Positions 36,595-45,164 of a stretch of 64,000 nt of DNA are shown here, piece after piece. Each line of letters opens with the position of its first letter. Position 1 is the stretch's first letter. The translations under genes and the position numbers were made by a program. The stretch comes from Bacteroides sp. GTDB taxonomy: Bacteria; Bacteroidota; Bacteroidia; Bacteroidales; Bacteroidaceae. The notes beneath the pieces are model-generated. The model was not told where the DNA came from and made no database searches. It saw only the letters and a program-made list of their open reading frames with translations. The stretch lies in NCBI RefSeq assembly GCF_030151085.1, contig NZ_JASLER010000005.1, positions 59,288 through 123,287 on the forward strand, in the 5' to 3' direction.

Positions 36595-39311
36595 AACAGA
36601 CATTGAAATACTGGATGGCTGCCCTCCTCTTCGCCACTACGGCGTGGAGCGGGTATGCCCAAACAAAGAACGAAATGGATTTGTCCGGCGAATGGGCTTT
36701 TCAAACGGACGTGATGGACTTCCGGAGAGGTTCGCTCGATGTCCGCTATTGCCATCGCTTGCAAGAAAGTATCGTGCTACCGGGCATTACGGACGATTAC
36801 AAGATAGGCTATAAATCTCCTTATCGACACCTGGACCGTCTGACACGTGTGTACGAATACATGGGTCCGGCTTGGTATCAACGTGAAATAGAGATTCCGG
36901 CCGATTGGAAAGGAAAACGTATATTTCTTTATTTCGAACGCACGCACTGGCTTAGTTCAGTCTACGTGGGTAAAGATGAAGTCAGCAAGATAGATTATAT
37001 CAGCGTTCCTCATAACCACGAGCTTACCCAATGGCTGCATCCGGGCAAGAAGGAGTTGATAACATTCTGTATCGATAACCGCTACCAATATGATACCCAT
37101 AAGTGGGATCACGCCCATTCTGAATTTACACAGATCAACTGGAACGGTGTACTCGGAGAAATCAAGCTGGTAGCCGTCGATCCGGTTTATATGGACGACA
37201 TTCAGGTTTATCCTGATGTTAAGAATAAGAGTATCAAGGTAAAAATGGCGATTCGCAACTGTACCGAGAATACAGTAAAAAGTAATCTTACTTTCCGCAT
37301 CAAAGGAGAGAAATATGAGTTGCAAAAAGAAGTTCCATTCAATACCAACGACTCTATCGCTTATATGGAGGAAGTAATAGCCTTAGGTAAAGACATCCGC
37401 TTATGGAATGAGTTTGAGCCTAACATCTACACGCTGGAGTGCAAACTGACTACACCGAGTGCAAAGCAATCGTATATCCACGAAAAGAGTACGACTTTCG
37501 GTATGCGTGAAGTGGGCGAAAGCGAAGATCACATCCTCATCAATGGTCAACCCATCCATTTGCGTGGAACGGTAGAGAATGCCGTTTTCCCAAAGACAGG
37601 ATATGCTCCCGTAGATGATGCATCTTGGGAACGTGTTCTTCGTATCTTGAAAGAATACGGCATGAACCACATGCGCTTCCATTCCTGGTGTCCGCCTGCG
37701 GCAGCTTTCCGTATGGCGGATAAGTTGGGTGTATATCTGGAAGTAGAAATGCCGATGTGGGGCAAAGACGCACAACCTGATGAAAAGCGTTGGAACTTCT
37801 TTCGTCGCGAGTTACGAGCTATCTTGAAAGAATACGGCAATCATCCTTCCTTTATTCTTTATTGCAATGGCAACGAGATTACCGGTGATTTCAACTTCAT
37901 CGAAGAGCTGACCGCCACTGCCCGGCAACTGGATAACCGCCGCTTGTTCAGTGGTTCAACCGCACGTACACGTGTAAAATCAGACCAATTCTATATCACT
38001 CACCAGACGACTAAAGGACACATGGCTATCTACGAAGGTCGCCCTTACACCAACTGGGATAAGAATAAAGAGCTGGGGGTAGGTCTGCCTATTATATCGC
38101 ACGAATCAGGCCAGCGTTGTGTTTATCCTAATTTTGAAGAGATAAAGAACTTCACCGGTCCGGTACAAGCACGTAACTTCGAAGTGTTCCGTGAGTTGTT
38201 GGATAAGAATCACATGCTCGATCAAGCAAATGACTTCTTCCGTGCATCCGGTGCTTTGACTGCTATTGAATATAAAGATGTGATTGAGGCACAGTTGCGT
38301 ACCTACCTGAAAGCAGGTTTCCAGTTACTCTCGCTAAACGACTTTACAGGTCAGGGATATGCTCCGGTAGGTATTCTCGATCCGTTTTGGAATAGTAAAG
38401 GCTTAATCACTTCCGAGAAATGGCGTGAGTTCTGTGCTCCCACAGTTGCGTTGGTTCGCTTTGACAAACGTGCGCTCTACAATGACGAGGTATTCAAAGC
38501 AAAAGCTGAAGTTTACAACTACGGTCCTTCTGCATTGAAGAATGCTAAAATCAATTGGAGCATTACCAATAGCGAAGGCAAGATATTGAAAAGTGGAAAA
38601 ATGAAGTCCCGCACCATCGGCAAGGATGGAGTATTTCCTTTGGATAGTTTCAATTATGTCCTAAACGGCATTATCGAGCCGCAGAAGCTGACGGTGCATC
38701 TTTCGGTTGCTCACGTTCAGAATAGTTGGGATATTTGGGTATATCCTCGTCCTAACAACCAAATGCAATCTACGGATAAAGTACTTTATACTAATGTCTT
38801 CGACGAGAAAGCGAAACAGTATCTTGCCGATGGAAAGAAGGTAGTGCTCTGTCCCAAACCTTCTAAAGTAAAAGGTCGTAAGTCTGTTTTCCATAATCAC
38901 TTCTGGAATCCTATCATGTTCAAGTGGGCACCTATGACCATTGGTTGCCTGATACACGACGAACTGCCCGTATTCGATCATTTCATCACGTCTTATCATA
39001 CCGATTGGCAGTGGTGGGATATTCTGGAGAATGCCAAAGTGATTGAGATGAAAGATGCTCCGGCAGCACTCCGCCCTTTCATCCAAGTGATAGACCGTTA
39101 CGACAATAACGAGAAGCTCGGCATCGGGTTCGAAGCAAAGGTAAACAAAGGTAGTTTGCTGGTACTGGCTGTAGATACTCAGAAGAATATAAAAGAGCGT
39201 CCCGCCACGCAGCAGTTACTGGAAAGTATTGACATCTACGTGAAGAGCGACAAATTCAATCCGCAGATAGCCGTTGATGAATCTTACATCGAATCATTCT
39301 TAAACAAATAA
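36591..39311 (+). CDS. Large GH2 beta-glycosidase
   Basis: This 906-residue exported GH2 enzyme has a signal peptide (to about residue 23), a jelly-roll domain (MDLSGEWAFQTDV to PAWYQREIEIPADW), an Ig-like domain and the barrel. Acid/base Glu429 is in YCNGNEITGDF and nucleophile Glu505 is in ISHESGQRC. A C-terminal extension of about 270 residues follows the barrel. The first GH2 is 598 residues, so the two differ in architecture and probably in linkage or sugar. It overlaps the preceding gene by 4 bp and precedes the orphan jelly-roll gene by 11 bp. Confidence 0.9.
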   Translation: MKQTLKYWMAALLFATTAWSGYAQTKNEMDLSGEWAFQTDVMDFRRGSLDVRYCHRLQESIVLPGITDDYKIGYKSPYRHLDRLTRVYEYMGPAWYQREIEIPADWKGKRIFLYFERTHWLSSVYVGKDEVSKIDYISVPHNHELTQWLHPGKKELITFCIDNRYQYDTHKWDHAHSEFTQINWNGVLGEIKLVAVDPVYMDDIQVYPDVKNKSIKVKMAIRNCTENTVKSNLTFRIKGEKYELQKEVPFNTNDSIAYMEEVIALGKDIRLWNEFEPNIYTLECKLTTPSAKQSYIHEKSTTFGMREVGESEDHILINGQPIHLRGTVENAVFPKTGYAPVDDASWERVLRILKEYGMNHMRFHSWCPPAAAFRMADKLGVYLEVEMPMWGKDAQPDEKRWNFFRRELRAILKEYGNHPSFILYCNGNEITGDFNFIEELTATARQLDNRRLFSGSTARTRVKSDQFYITHQTTKGHMAIYEGRPYTNWDKNKELGVGLPIISHESGQRCVYPNFEEIKNFTGPVQARNFEVFRELLDKNHMLDQANDFFRASGALTAIEYKDVIEAQLRTYLKAGFQLLSLNDFTGQGYAPVGILDPFWNSKGLITSEKWREFCAPTVALVRFDKRALYNDEVFKAKAEVYNYGPSALKNAKINWSITNSEGKILKSGKMKSRTIGKDGVFPLDSFNYVLNGIIEPQKLTVHLSVAHVQNSWDIWVYPRPNNQMQSTDKVLYTNVFDEKAKQYLADGKKVVLCPKPSKVKGRKSVFHNHFWNPIMFKWAPMTIGCLIHDELPVFDHFITSYHTDWQWWDILENAKVIEMKDAPAALRPFIQVIDRYDNNEKLGIGFEAKVNKGSLLVLAVDTQKNIKERPATQQLLESIDIYVKSDKFNPQIAVDESYIESFLNK

Positions 39312-39322
39312 AGGAGAAGAAT

Positions 39323-40093
39323 ATGATAAGAACATCTTTGTTCCTGCTTTGGGTATGGGTATTTGCCGGCACGGCAGCCTCTCAAGATATAAACATGTCA
39401 CAGATAGCCTCTTTGGAACAAGTTTATGGTGAGAGCGTCGAAGATGAAAGTCCGCTTCCGATGAACGACTTGGACATGGACTTCGGTTATGCTCTTTATG
39501 AAACAACCGTCAATGTGGGAGAAGATAATCCCACATTGACTTTGGAGAATGTGAGAGACTATGCTACAGTATATGTGAATGGTAAGTTGCAAGGCTATCT
39601 GAAAGATAACAAGAAAAGCATGGAAACCCAACTATCGCCGGGTACGCATAAACTAAGTATCTATGCCGAGAATATCGGTCGTATCACTTATGGTCCGGAA
39701 ATACTTGATAACTCAAAAGGGATTTACGGCAGCATCACCTTAGGAGATACCGAACTGACTGGCTGGAAGATGACTCCTTTACTTATAAAAGAGTGTGAAG
39801 TGGATAATCTGACATTTGCAGAAGGAACCTCCCTTACTCCCTGCTTCCATAAAGGCAAAGTGATGGTGGATGACGCAGCGCGGGAGACTTATCTCAACAT
39901 ATCAGGTTGGGGCATGGGTGAAGCCTGGATCAATGGGCAGTATATCGGTGCCTATTGGGAAGAGAACTCTGAAACTACCTTAGCCATACCAACCGGTGTG
40001 CTAAGAAAAGGAGAGAACTCCATTGTAGTGTTCGAACTGAAAAACAACACACAAACTCTTATGTCGCTGACGGATAAAGCTTGCTTCAAATAA
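39323..40093 (+). CDS. Secreted GH35-type C-terminal jelly-roll protein without catalytic domain
   Basis: The 256-residue product has a signal peptide (MIRTSLFLLWVWVFAGTAAS). Two beta-sandwich modules like those at the C-terminus of GH35 beta-galactosidases follow, for example YATVYVNGKLQGYL, IYAENIGRITYGPEI, LNISGWGMGEAWINGQYIG and LRKGENSIVVFEL. The GH35 TIM barrel is absent, both here and in any frame upstream, where the GH2 gene is intact. It has its own start and export signal and a tight operon position, so it appears to be a purposely stand-alone protein. A carbohydrate-binding or partner-docking role is inferred. Confidence 0.8.
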   Translation: MIRTSLFLLWVWVFAGTAASQDINMSQIASLEQVYGESVEDESPLPMNDLDMDFGYALYETTVNVGEDNPTLTLENVRDYATVYVNGKLQGYLKDNKKSMETQLSPGTHKLSIYAENIGRITYGPEILDNSKGIYGSITLGDTELTGWKMTPLLIKECEVDNLTFAEGTSLTPCFHKGKVMVDDAARETYLNISGWGMGEAWINGQYIGAYWEENSETTLAIPTGVLRKGENSIVVFELKNNTQTLMSLTDKACFK

Positions 40094-40123
40094 CTCTGAC
40101 TGCTTCGTTATAATTAGCAGTTT

Positions 40124-40207
40124 TTGCCAACATATTGGCAAAGTCTTGCCATCGCAGTGGCAAACCTTTGCCAATACGATGGCAAGGACCTGCCAATACG
40201 ATGGCAA
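40124..40207. repeat. Palindromic tandem array C (22-bp period, four units)
   Basis: Four dyads TTGCCA-N6-TGGCAA are centred at 40132.5, 40154.5, 40176.5 and 40198.5, exactly 22 bp apart. The first has longer arms (TTTGCCAA and TTGGCAAA) and the last has CTGCCA in the left arm. The two middle-right units share the core AATACGA. It lies 31 bp past the orphan jelly-roll gene. Confidence 0.9.
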
Positions 40208-40233
40208 GAGATGGCATTCATCTGTTGTTATTT

Positions 40234-40311
40234 CTTAAAAAAGCACTCCCGCTATAGGAGTTAAGCAGTAGATACGTGTCTAGTATATATACATAATAAA
40301 TATATCATATC
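40234..40311 (+). promoter_or_regulatory. GH3 leader element, copy 1
   Basis: The segment carries TTAAAAAAG (40235), CCG-N-TATA with GAGT (40249-40261) and GTGTCT (40276), then the ATG 36 bp after GTGTC. The same motifs occur in the same order at 46686-46766 before the second GH3 gene, and the TTAAAAAAG-to-GTGTC distance is 41 bp in both. It is a probable promoter or operator region; the regulator is unidentified. Confidence 0.6.
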
Positions 40312-42522
40312 ATGAAGAACCTCACACTAATGAGTTGCCTCCTTTTAAGTGGTTGGCTGACTGGAGCAACTGCTGCCGACAAGAACCAGCCCATCTACAA
40401 GGATGCCAAAGCTCCCATTGAAAACAGGGTAAATGACTTAGTCAGCAAAATGACCCTTGAAGAGAAAGTATCTCAACTAAACCAATACACCTTGGGACGC
40501 AACAACAATGCCAACAATCTTGGCGAAGAAGTTAAGAATCTCCCTGCCACTCTAGGCTCTGTTATCTACTTCGACGAAGATCCTGAGTTACGCAATGCTG
40601 CCCAAAAGAAAGCAATGGAGGAATCGCGTCTTGGTATACCTATTATCTTCGGCTATGACGTTATCCACGGTTTCCGCACCGTATATCCTATTTCTTTGGG
40701 ACAAGCCTGTTCGTGGAATCCCGCATTAGTAGAAGATGCATGTGCCGTAGCTGCTCAGGAATCACGTATGTCGGGTGTGGATTGGACATTTTCTCCAATG
40801 ATTGACGTCGCCAGAGACGGTCGTTGGGGACGTGTAGCCGAAGGATATGGCGAAGACCCTTATACCAATGCCGCATTCTCTGCCGCCTCCGTTAGGGGTT
40901 ATCAAGGTAAAAACTTGGCAGATGGCAAACAAGTAGCCGCTTGCCTGAAGCACTACATCGGCTACGGAGCCTCTGAAGCCGGACGTGATTATGTTTATAC
41001 CGAGATCTCCAATCAGTCTCTTTGGGATACCTACCTCCCACCCTACGAAGCTGGCGTTAAAGCCGGTGCAGCTACGTTGATGAGTTCCTTCAACGACATC
41101 AGCGGTACGCCCGGCAGTGCCAATCACTATATTATGACGGAGATATTGAAGAACCGTTGGAAACACGATGGTTTCATTGTTTCCGACTGGTCTGCCGTGC
41201 CGCAACTCATAGAGCAAGGTCATGCCGCTAATCGCAAGGAAGCTGCACGACTGGCTTTCAATGCGGGACTTGAAATGGACATGATGGGACATTGCTATGA
41301 TAAATACATGGCGGAACTGGTGAAAGAAGGCAAGATCAGTATGGCACAAGTAGATGATGCCGTGAAGCGTGTATTACGTCTCAAATTCCGTTTAGGATTG
41401 TTCGATAATCCTTATACTCCTGTAACCACAGAGAAAGAACGTTTCCTCCTGCCCCAAAGTCTGGCAACTGCCGAAAAACTGGCGGAAGAAACCATCGTTC
41501 TATTAAAGAACGAAAATAATGTTTTGCCTCTGAATACCACCAAGAAACCTACTATCGCCGTTGTAGGACCATTAGCAAAGAATCGTCCTGAACTATTAGG
41601 TTCTTGGTTCGGTCATGGACATGCAGAGAATGTACTTCCTATCAACGAAGCATTGAATGCTGAGTTTGCAGGCAAAGTAAACTTCATCTATGCAGATGGT
41701 TGCGACTTCGATGGCAATGATACTGCTAAATTCAACGAAGCATTATCTGCCACCCAGAAAGCTGATATTATCCTTCTGTGTATGGGTGAGAAGAAAAGTT
41801 GGAGTGGCGAAAACGCTTCCCGTTCTATCATAGAGCTACCTGCTATCCAAGAACAATTCATTGCTGAAATGAAGAAAGCAGGCAAGCCGATGGTACTTGT
41901 ACTGGCTAACGGTCGTCCGTTAGGATTGTCTAAAGTAGAGCCTCTTTGTGATGCTATTGTAGAGATGTGGCAACCGGGCGTACCGGGTGGTAAGCCATTG
42001 GCAGGTGTATTGTCGGGCAGAGTAAATCCTTCAGGCAAGCTGTCTATCACTTTCCCACGTTCCACGGGACAAATACCGGTTTATTATAACCAACGTAAGA
42101 GTGCACGTCCTAATAGTGGAAAGTATCAGGATATTCCTTCTACTCCGCTTTATGAATTCGGTCATGGGTTGAGTTATACTACTTTCAATTATGGCGATAT
42201 TAAACTGGGAAAAGAAACGATTAAGCGTAATGAAAAGATTGTAGTTGAAGTTCCTGTAACCAATGCAGGCAAACGAGATGGAGCGGAAGTGGTTCACTGG
42301 TTCATATCCGATCCATTCTGTACCATCACTCGTCCGGTGAAGGAGCTAAAACATTTCGAGAAACAGTTAATCAAAGCCGGCGACACATACGTCTTCCGTT
42401 TTGAAATTGATCCAATGCGTGACCTTAGTTTCGTAGATTCCGACGGCAAGCGCTTTCTTGAGAATGGCGAATACTTTGTAACAGTGAAAGATAAAAAAGT
42501 GAAGTTCACTGTGGAGGATTAA
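40312..42522 (+). CDS. GH3 beta-glycosidase (BglX-like)
   Basis: This 736-residue exported GH3 enzyme has a signal peptide (to about residue 22) and an N-terminal barrel with PIIFGYDVIHGFRTVYPI and the KHYIGYGASEAGRDY substrate-binding segment. The nucleophile is Asp292 in GFIVSDWSAVPQL. An alpha/beta sandwich (SITFPRSTGQIPVYYNQRK) and a C-terminal fibronectin-III-like domain follow. Beta-glucosidase is the commonest activity of this form, and beta-xylosidase or galactosidase remain possible. It is monocistronic, preceded by array C and a conserved leader, and ends at a strong bidirectional terminator. Confidence 0.93.
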   Translation: MKNLTLMSCLLLSGWLTGATAADKNQPIYKDAKAPIENRVNDLVSKMTLEEKVSQLNQYTLGRNNNANNLGEEVKNLPATLGSVIYFDEDPELRNAAQKKAMEESRLGIPIIFGYDVIHGFRTVYPISLGQACSWNPALVEDACAVAAQESRMSGVDWTFSPMIDVARDGRWGRVAEGYGEDPYTNAAFSAASVRGYQGKNLADGKQVAACLKHYIGYGASEAGRDYVYTEISNQSLWDTYLPPYEAGVKAGAATLMSSFNDISGTPGSANHYIMTEILKNRWKHDGFIVSDWSAVPQLIEQGHAANRKEAARLAFNAGLEMDMMGHCYDKYMAELVKEGKISMAQVDDAVKRVLRLKFRLGLFDNPYTPVTTEKERFLLPQSLATAEKLAEETIVLLKNENNVLPLNTTKKPTIAVVGPLAKNRPELLGSWFGHGHAENVLPINEALNAEFAGKVNFIYADGCDFDGNDTAKFNEALSATQKADIILLCMGEKKSWSGENASRSIIELPAIQEQFIAEMKKAGKPMVLVLANGRPLGLSKVEPLCDAIVEMWQPGVPGGKPLAGVLSGRVNPSGKLSITFPRSTGQIPVYYNQRKSARPNSGKYQDIPSTPLYEFGHGLSYTTFNYGDIKLGKETIKRNEKIVVEVPVTNAGKRDGAEVVHWFISDPFCTITRPVKELKHFEKQLIKAGDTYVFRFEIDPMRDLSFVDSDGKRFLENGEYFVTVKDKKVKFTVED

Positions 42523-42555
42523 GACAATAATCAAAACCCCTCAGTTCACTAAAAA

Positions 42556-42598
42556 AGAAGGTGGATACTCTCGATTATAAGCAGAGTATCCACCTTCT
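42556..42598. terminator. Bidirectional terminator between GH3 and vWA genes
   Basis: AGAAGGTGGATACTC (42556-42570) and GAGTATCCACCTTCT (42584-42598) are perfect 15-bp arms around 13 nt. They are flanked by A6 on the left and TTTT on the right, so it can serve both convergent genes. Outer CCCCT and AGGGG segments could extend the stem. Confidence 0.9.
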
Positions 42599-42623
42599 CT
42601 TTTAGGGGACCGAGGGGTATATA

Positions 42624-44438
42624 TTATTTTGCCAGTCCTTTTGCTGATTCTACCAACCGTATAAACTCTCTTCTATATCCCTTCTCATCATTATCCAATC
42701 CTTGTTTTGCAAGACCGATTACCTTATCATAACTTGCGTTTCCTTTATATTCCGAATCCCGAAGCAACTGCCCGAACATGGCTACTGCTGAGGCAAAGCG
42801 GAAGTCAGGAGATACGTTGTCATTCTTCGAATCCATCAAAGGTAATTCAATCTTTTTGCTGACGTCTCCATCGGGAGCTTTATAGCGAAGCTTCACGGTC
42901 AACAATTCTTTTGATCCGGAAGGAGTTGATGCGGTTTCTTGGGTCTTCTGATATTTCAAGTCATCCACCTTCCCTGCATAATTGGACTTCGCACCTGTAG
43001 GGATTACTTCGTAGAAAGCGGTCACAGTATGTCCTGCTCCCATCTCTCCGGCGTCCTTGGCGTCATTGTTAAAGTCTTCATCTTCGAGTAGGCGGCTCTC
43101 GTAACCAATCAAGCGATAGGCTTGAACTTGTGAGGGATTGAACTCTACTTGAAGCTTCACGTCCTTGGCAACGGTATGCATGGTTGCTCCGAATTCATTG
43201 ACTAATACGCGGTTGGCTTCCTGTAAGTTGTCGATGTAAGCATGGTTACCATTTCCTTTTTCGGCTAATGTCTGCACAAGGTTATCTTTGTAGTTGCCCA
43301 TTCCGTAGGCAAGTACGGTAAGGAATACTCCCGATTTGCGTTCTTTTTCAATGAGTTTTTGCAGACCTTCTTCGGAAGAGACACCGACATTAAAATCGCC
43401 GTCGGTACACAGGATAATGCGGTTATTACCGTTCGGCATAAAGTTTTGACGGGCAATCTCATATGCAAGCTGAATACCTTCACCTCCGGCGGTAGAGCCT
43501 CCGGCAGACAAATCTTCGAGGGCTTCTTTAATCTTCTGTTTGTCGTTACCTTGCGTAGACGGCAATGCTAAACCTGCATTTCCCGAATAAGTAACAATAG
43601 CTACACGGTCTTTCTCACGAAGATTATCGACGAGAAGTTTCAAAGACGAAATAACTAAATCCAGTCGGGTAGGTCCATACATGGAACCGGAAACATCAAT
43701 CAGGAATACCAGGTTGGAGGCAGGCAGATGATCGGAAGGAATTTCCCGTGCTTTCAGTCCGATGCGTACCAGGCGGTGTGCTGCTTCCCAAGGGCAGTTA
43801 CCTACTTCGGTGGTAATCTTCACCGGGTCACCGTTGGTGGGTTGCAGGTAGTTGTAAGTAAAGTAATTCACAAGTTCTTCCGTACGGATAGCATCGGCGG
43901 GAGGCAATTCGCCTTGGTTGAGGTAACGGCGCATGTTGCTGTAAGAGGCTGCGTCCACATCAATAGAAAAGGTGGAGAGTGGATTCTTCTTCACTTGCTT
44001 GAAGCCGTTTTCCTGAATGGATTTGTATTCTTCGGTGTTCACGTCTCGATAGGAAATGCAGGCAAGCATTTGTTTAGAGTTGGCTACAGCACTTCCATAC
44101 CCCACAACAACGCATTCTTCTTCAAAAACAAGCATATCGGGTTGAAGTTTTACATTCATTACGGACGATTTCACGACTTGCGTCACGGAGAGGTAACCTA
44201 CAAACTGGAATACTAAAGTCTCTCCCTTGCGAACCTCAATAGAATAACGCCCTTTATCATCTGTTATAGTGCCGCGTGAAGTTCCTTCTACCTGTACCGA
44301 GCATCCAACGAGAACCGTACCGTCCGATGCGTCCATTACTACTCCACTCACTTTGGATACTTGTGCCCATACAGCGGTTAATACGATAAAGATAAGTGCT
44401 GTGGCAAGCACTGTCACTCTGAATTGAATTGTTTTCAT
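42624..44438 (-). CDS. vWA protein (YfbK-like) with N-terminal carboxypeptidase-regulatory-like domain
   Basis: The 604-residue product has a signal peptide (MKTIQFRVTVLATALIFIVL). A SusC-type carboxypeptidase-regulatory-like domain lies at about 28-100 (SGVVMDASDGTVLVGCSVQV), followed by VVVGYGSAV. A YfbK-type N-terminal region (NPLSTFSIDVDAASYSNMRR) precedes a von Willebrand A domain with MIDAS motif VFLIDVSGSMYG. A DUF3520-like C-terminus ends the protein. The frame extends to 44516, but the signal peptide sets the start at 44438. It is divergent from an ECF sigma gene; the same pair is common in Bacteroidales, with function unknown. Confidence 0.87.
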   Translation of the reverse strand: MKTIQFRVTVLATALIFIVLTAVWAQVSKVSGVVMDASDGTVLVGCSVQVEGTSRGTITDDKGRYSIEVRKGETLVFQFVGYLSVTQVVKSSVMNVKLQPDMLVFEEECVVVGYGSAVANSKQMLACISYRDVNTEEYKSIQENGFKQVKKNPLSTFSIDVDAASYSNMRRYLNQGELPPADAIRTEELVNYFTYNYLQPTNGDPVKITTEVGNCPWEAAHRLVRIGLKAREIPSDHLPASNLVFLIDVSGSMYGPTRLDLVISSLKLLVDNLREKDRVAIVTYSGNAGLALPSTQGNDKQKIKEALEDLSAGGSTAGGEGIQLAYEIARQNFMPNGNNRIILCTDGDFNVGVSSEEGLQKLIEKERKSGVFLTVLAYGMGNYKDNLVQTLAEKGNGNHAYIDNLQEANRVLVNEFGATMHTVAKDVKLQVEFNPSQVQAYRLIGYESRLLEDEDFNNDAKDAGEMGAGHTVTAFYEVIPTGAKSNYAGKVDDLKYQKTQETASTPSGSKELLTVKLRYKAPDGDVSKKIELPLMDSKNDNVSPDFRFASAVAMFGQLLRDSEYKGNASYDKVIGLAKQGLDNDEKGYRREFIRLVESAKGLAK

Positions 44439-44545
44439 AACTATAAGTTTTAAATGTGATGTAAATTCTACTTTTACTATAGAGATGCGGTTTTCTTCCG
44501 GATTCCATAAATGCACACGAATATTTTTTATTTTTCTTTTCAGAG

Positions 44546-44576
44546 TTGCTCTTTACAAGGAGTGTTCCTATCTTTG
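44546..44576 (+). promoter_or_regulatory. Promoter of the stand-alone sigma gene
   Basis: TTGC at 44546-44549 and the -7 match TATCTTTG at 44569-44576 are spaced 19 bp apart. The transcript would start near 44584, so codons upstream of that cannot be the translation start. Confidence 0.5.
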
Positions 44577-44594
44577 GGGGCAAAAGTATCGTAC

Positions 44595-45164
44595 TTGTTT
44601 TTCAGAAAGAACATATCGAAGCTTTCGGATGAAGAGTTGTTGGCACACTACACAAAATCCGGAGACACGGAATATTTCGGGGAATTATATAACCGATATA
44701 TATCGTTACTGTATGGGCTTTGCCTGAAATATCTACAGGACGAAGATCGTGCCCAGGATGCGGTCATGCAGATGTTTGAAGACCTGATGCCCAAACTGGC
44801 CAATTATGAGATCACGGCTTTCAAGCCCTGGCTCTACCGGGTGGCAAAGAACCATTGCTTGCAACTGTTGCGGAAAGATAACAAAGAAATTCCGTTGGAT
44901 TATACCGTGAATATTATGGAATCTGACGATTTTTTGCATCTCTTATGTGAAGAGGAAAGTACGGAAGAACAACTTGAGGCGTTGCATCGTTGTCTAGAGA
45001 AGTTGCCCGAAGACCAACGAGTCAGCATTACCTGTTTCTTCCTGGAAGAAATGTCGTATGCCGACGTGGCCGGACAAACCGGATTTTCTCTGAATAATGT
45101 GAAAAGCTTTATCCAGAATGGAAAGCGAAATTTAAAGAACTGTATCAAGAAGCAAACCCCATGA
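44595..45164 (+). CDS. ECF RNA polymerase sigma factor (vWA/TonB-fusion cluster)
   Basis: This sigma factor has region 2 (YFGELYNRYISLLYGLCLKY, DRAQDAVMQMFEDLMP) and region 4 (LEEMSYADVAGQTGFSLNNV). The open frame reaches an ATG at 44511, but a -7 element at 44569-44576 lies inside that extension. In-frame ATGs are absent after it, so a TTG at 44595 or another non-ATG codon near 44595-44630 is the likely start; this is uncertain. The homologous part begins near ISKLSDEELLAHY. It overlaps the next gene by 4 bp (ATGA). Confidence 0.8.
   Translation: MFFRKNISKLSDEELLAHYTKSGDTEYFGELYNRYISLLYGLCLKYLQDEDRAQDAVMQMFEDLMPKLANYEITAFKPWLYRVAKNHCLQLLRKDNKEIPLDYTVNIMESDDFLHLLCEEESTEEQLEALHRCLEKLPEDQRVSITCFFLEEMSYADVAGQTGFSLNNVKSFIQNGKRNLKNCIKKQTP

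Noticed and set aside
40124..40207. The 22-bp repeat arrays as CRISPR arrays
   Set aside because: Units abut with no unique spacers of usual length, the period is too short, and no cas genes are present.
40762..41349. Long minus-strand open frame (195 codons) inside the GH3 gene
   Set aside because: It is fully antisense to an intact GH3 coding region with clear motifs and has no family features.
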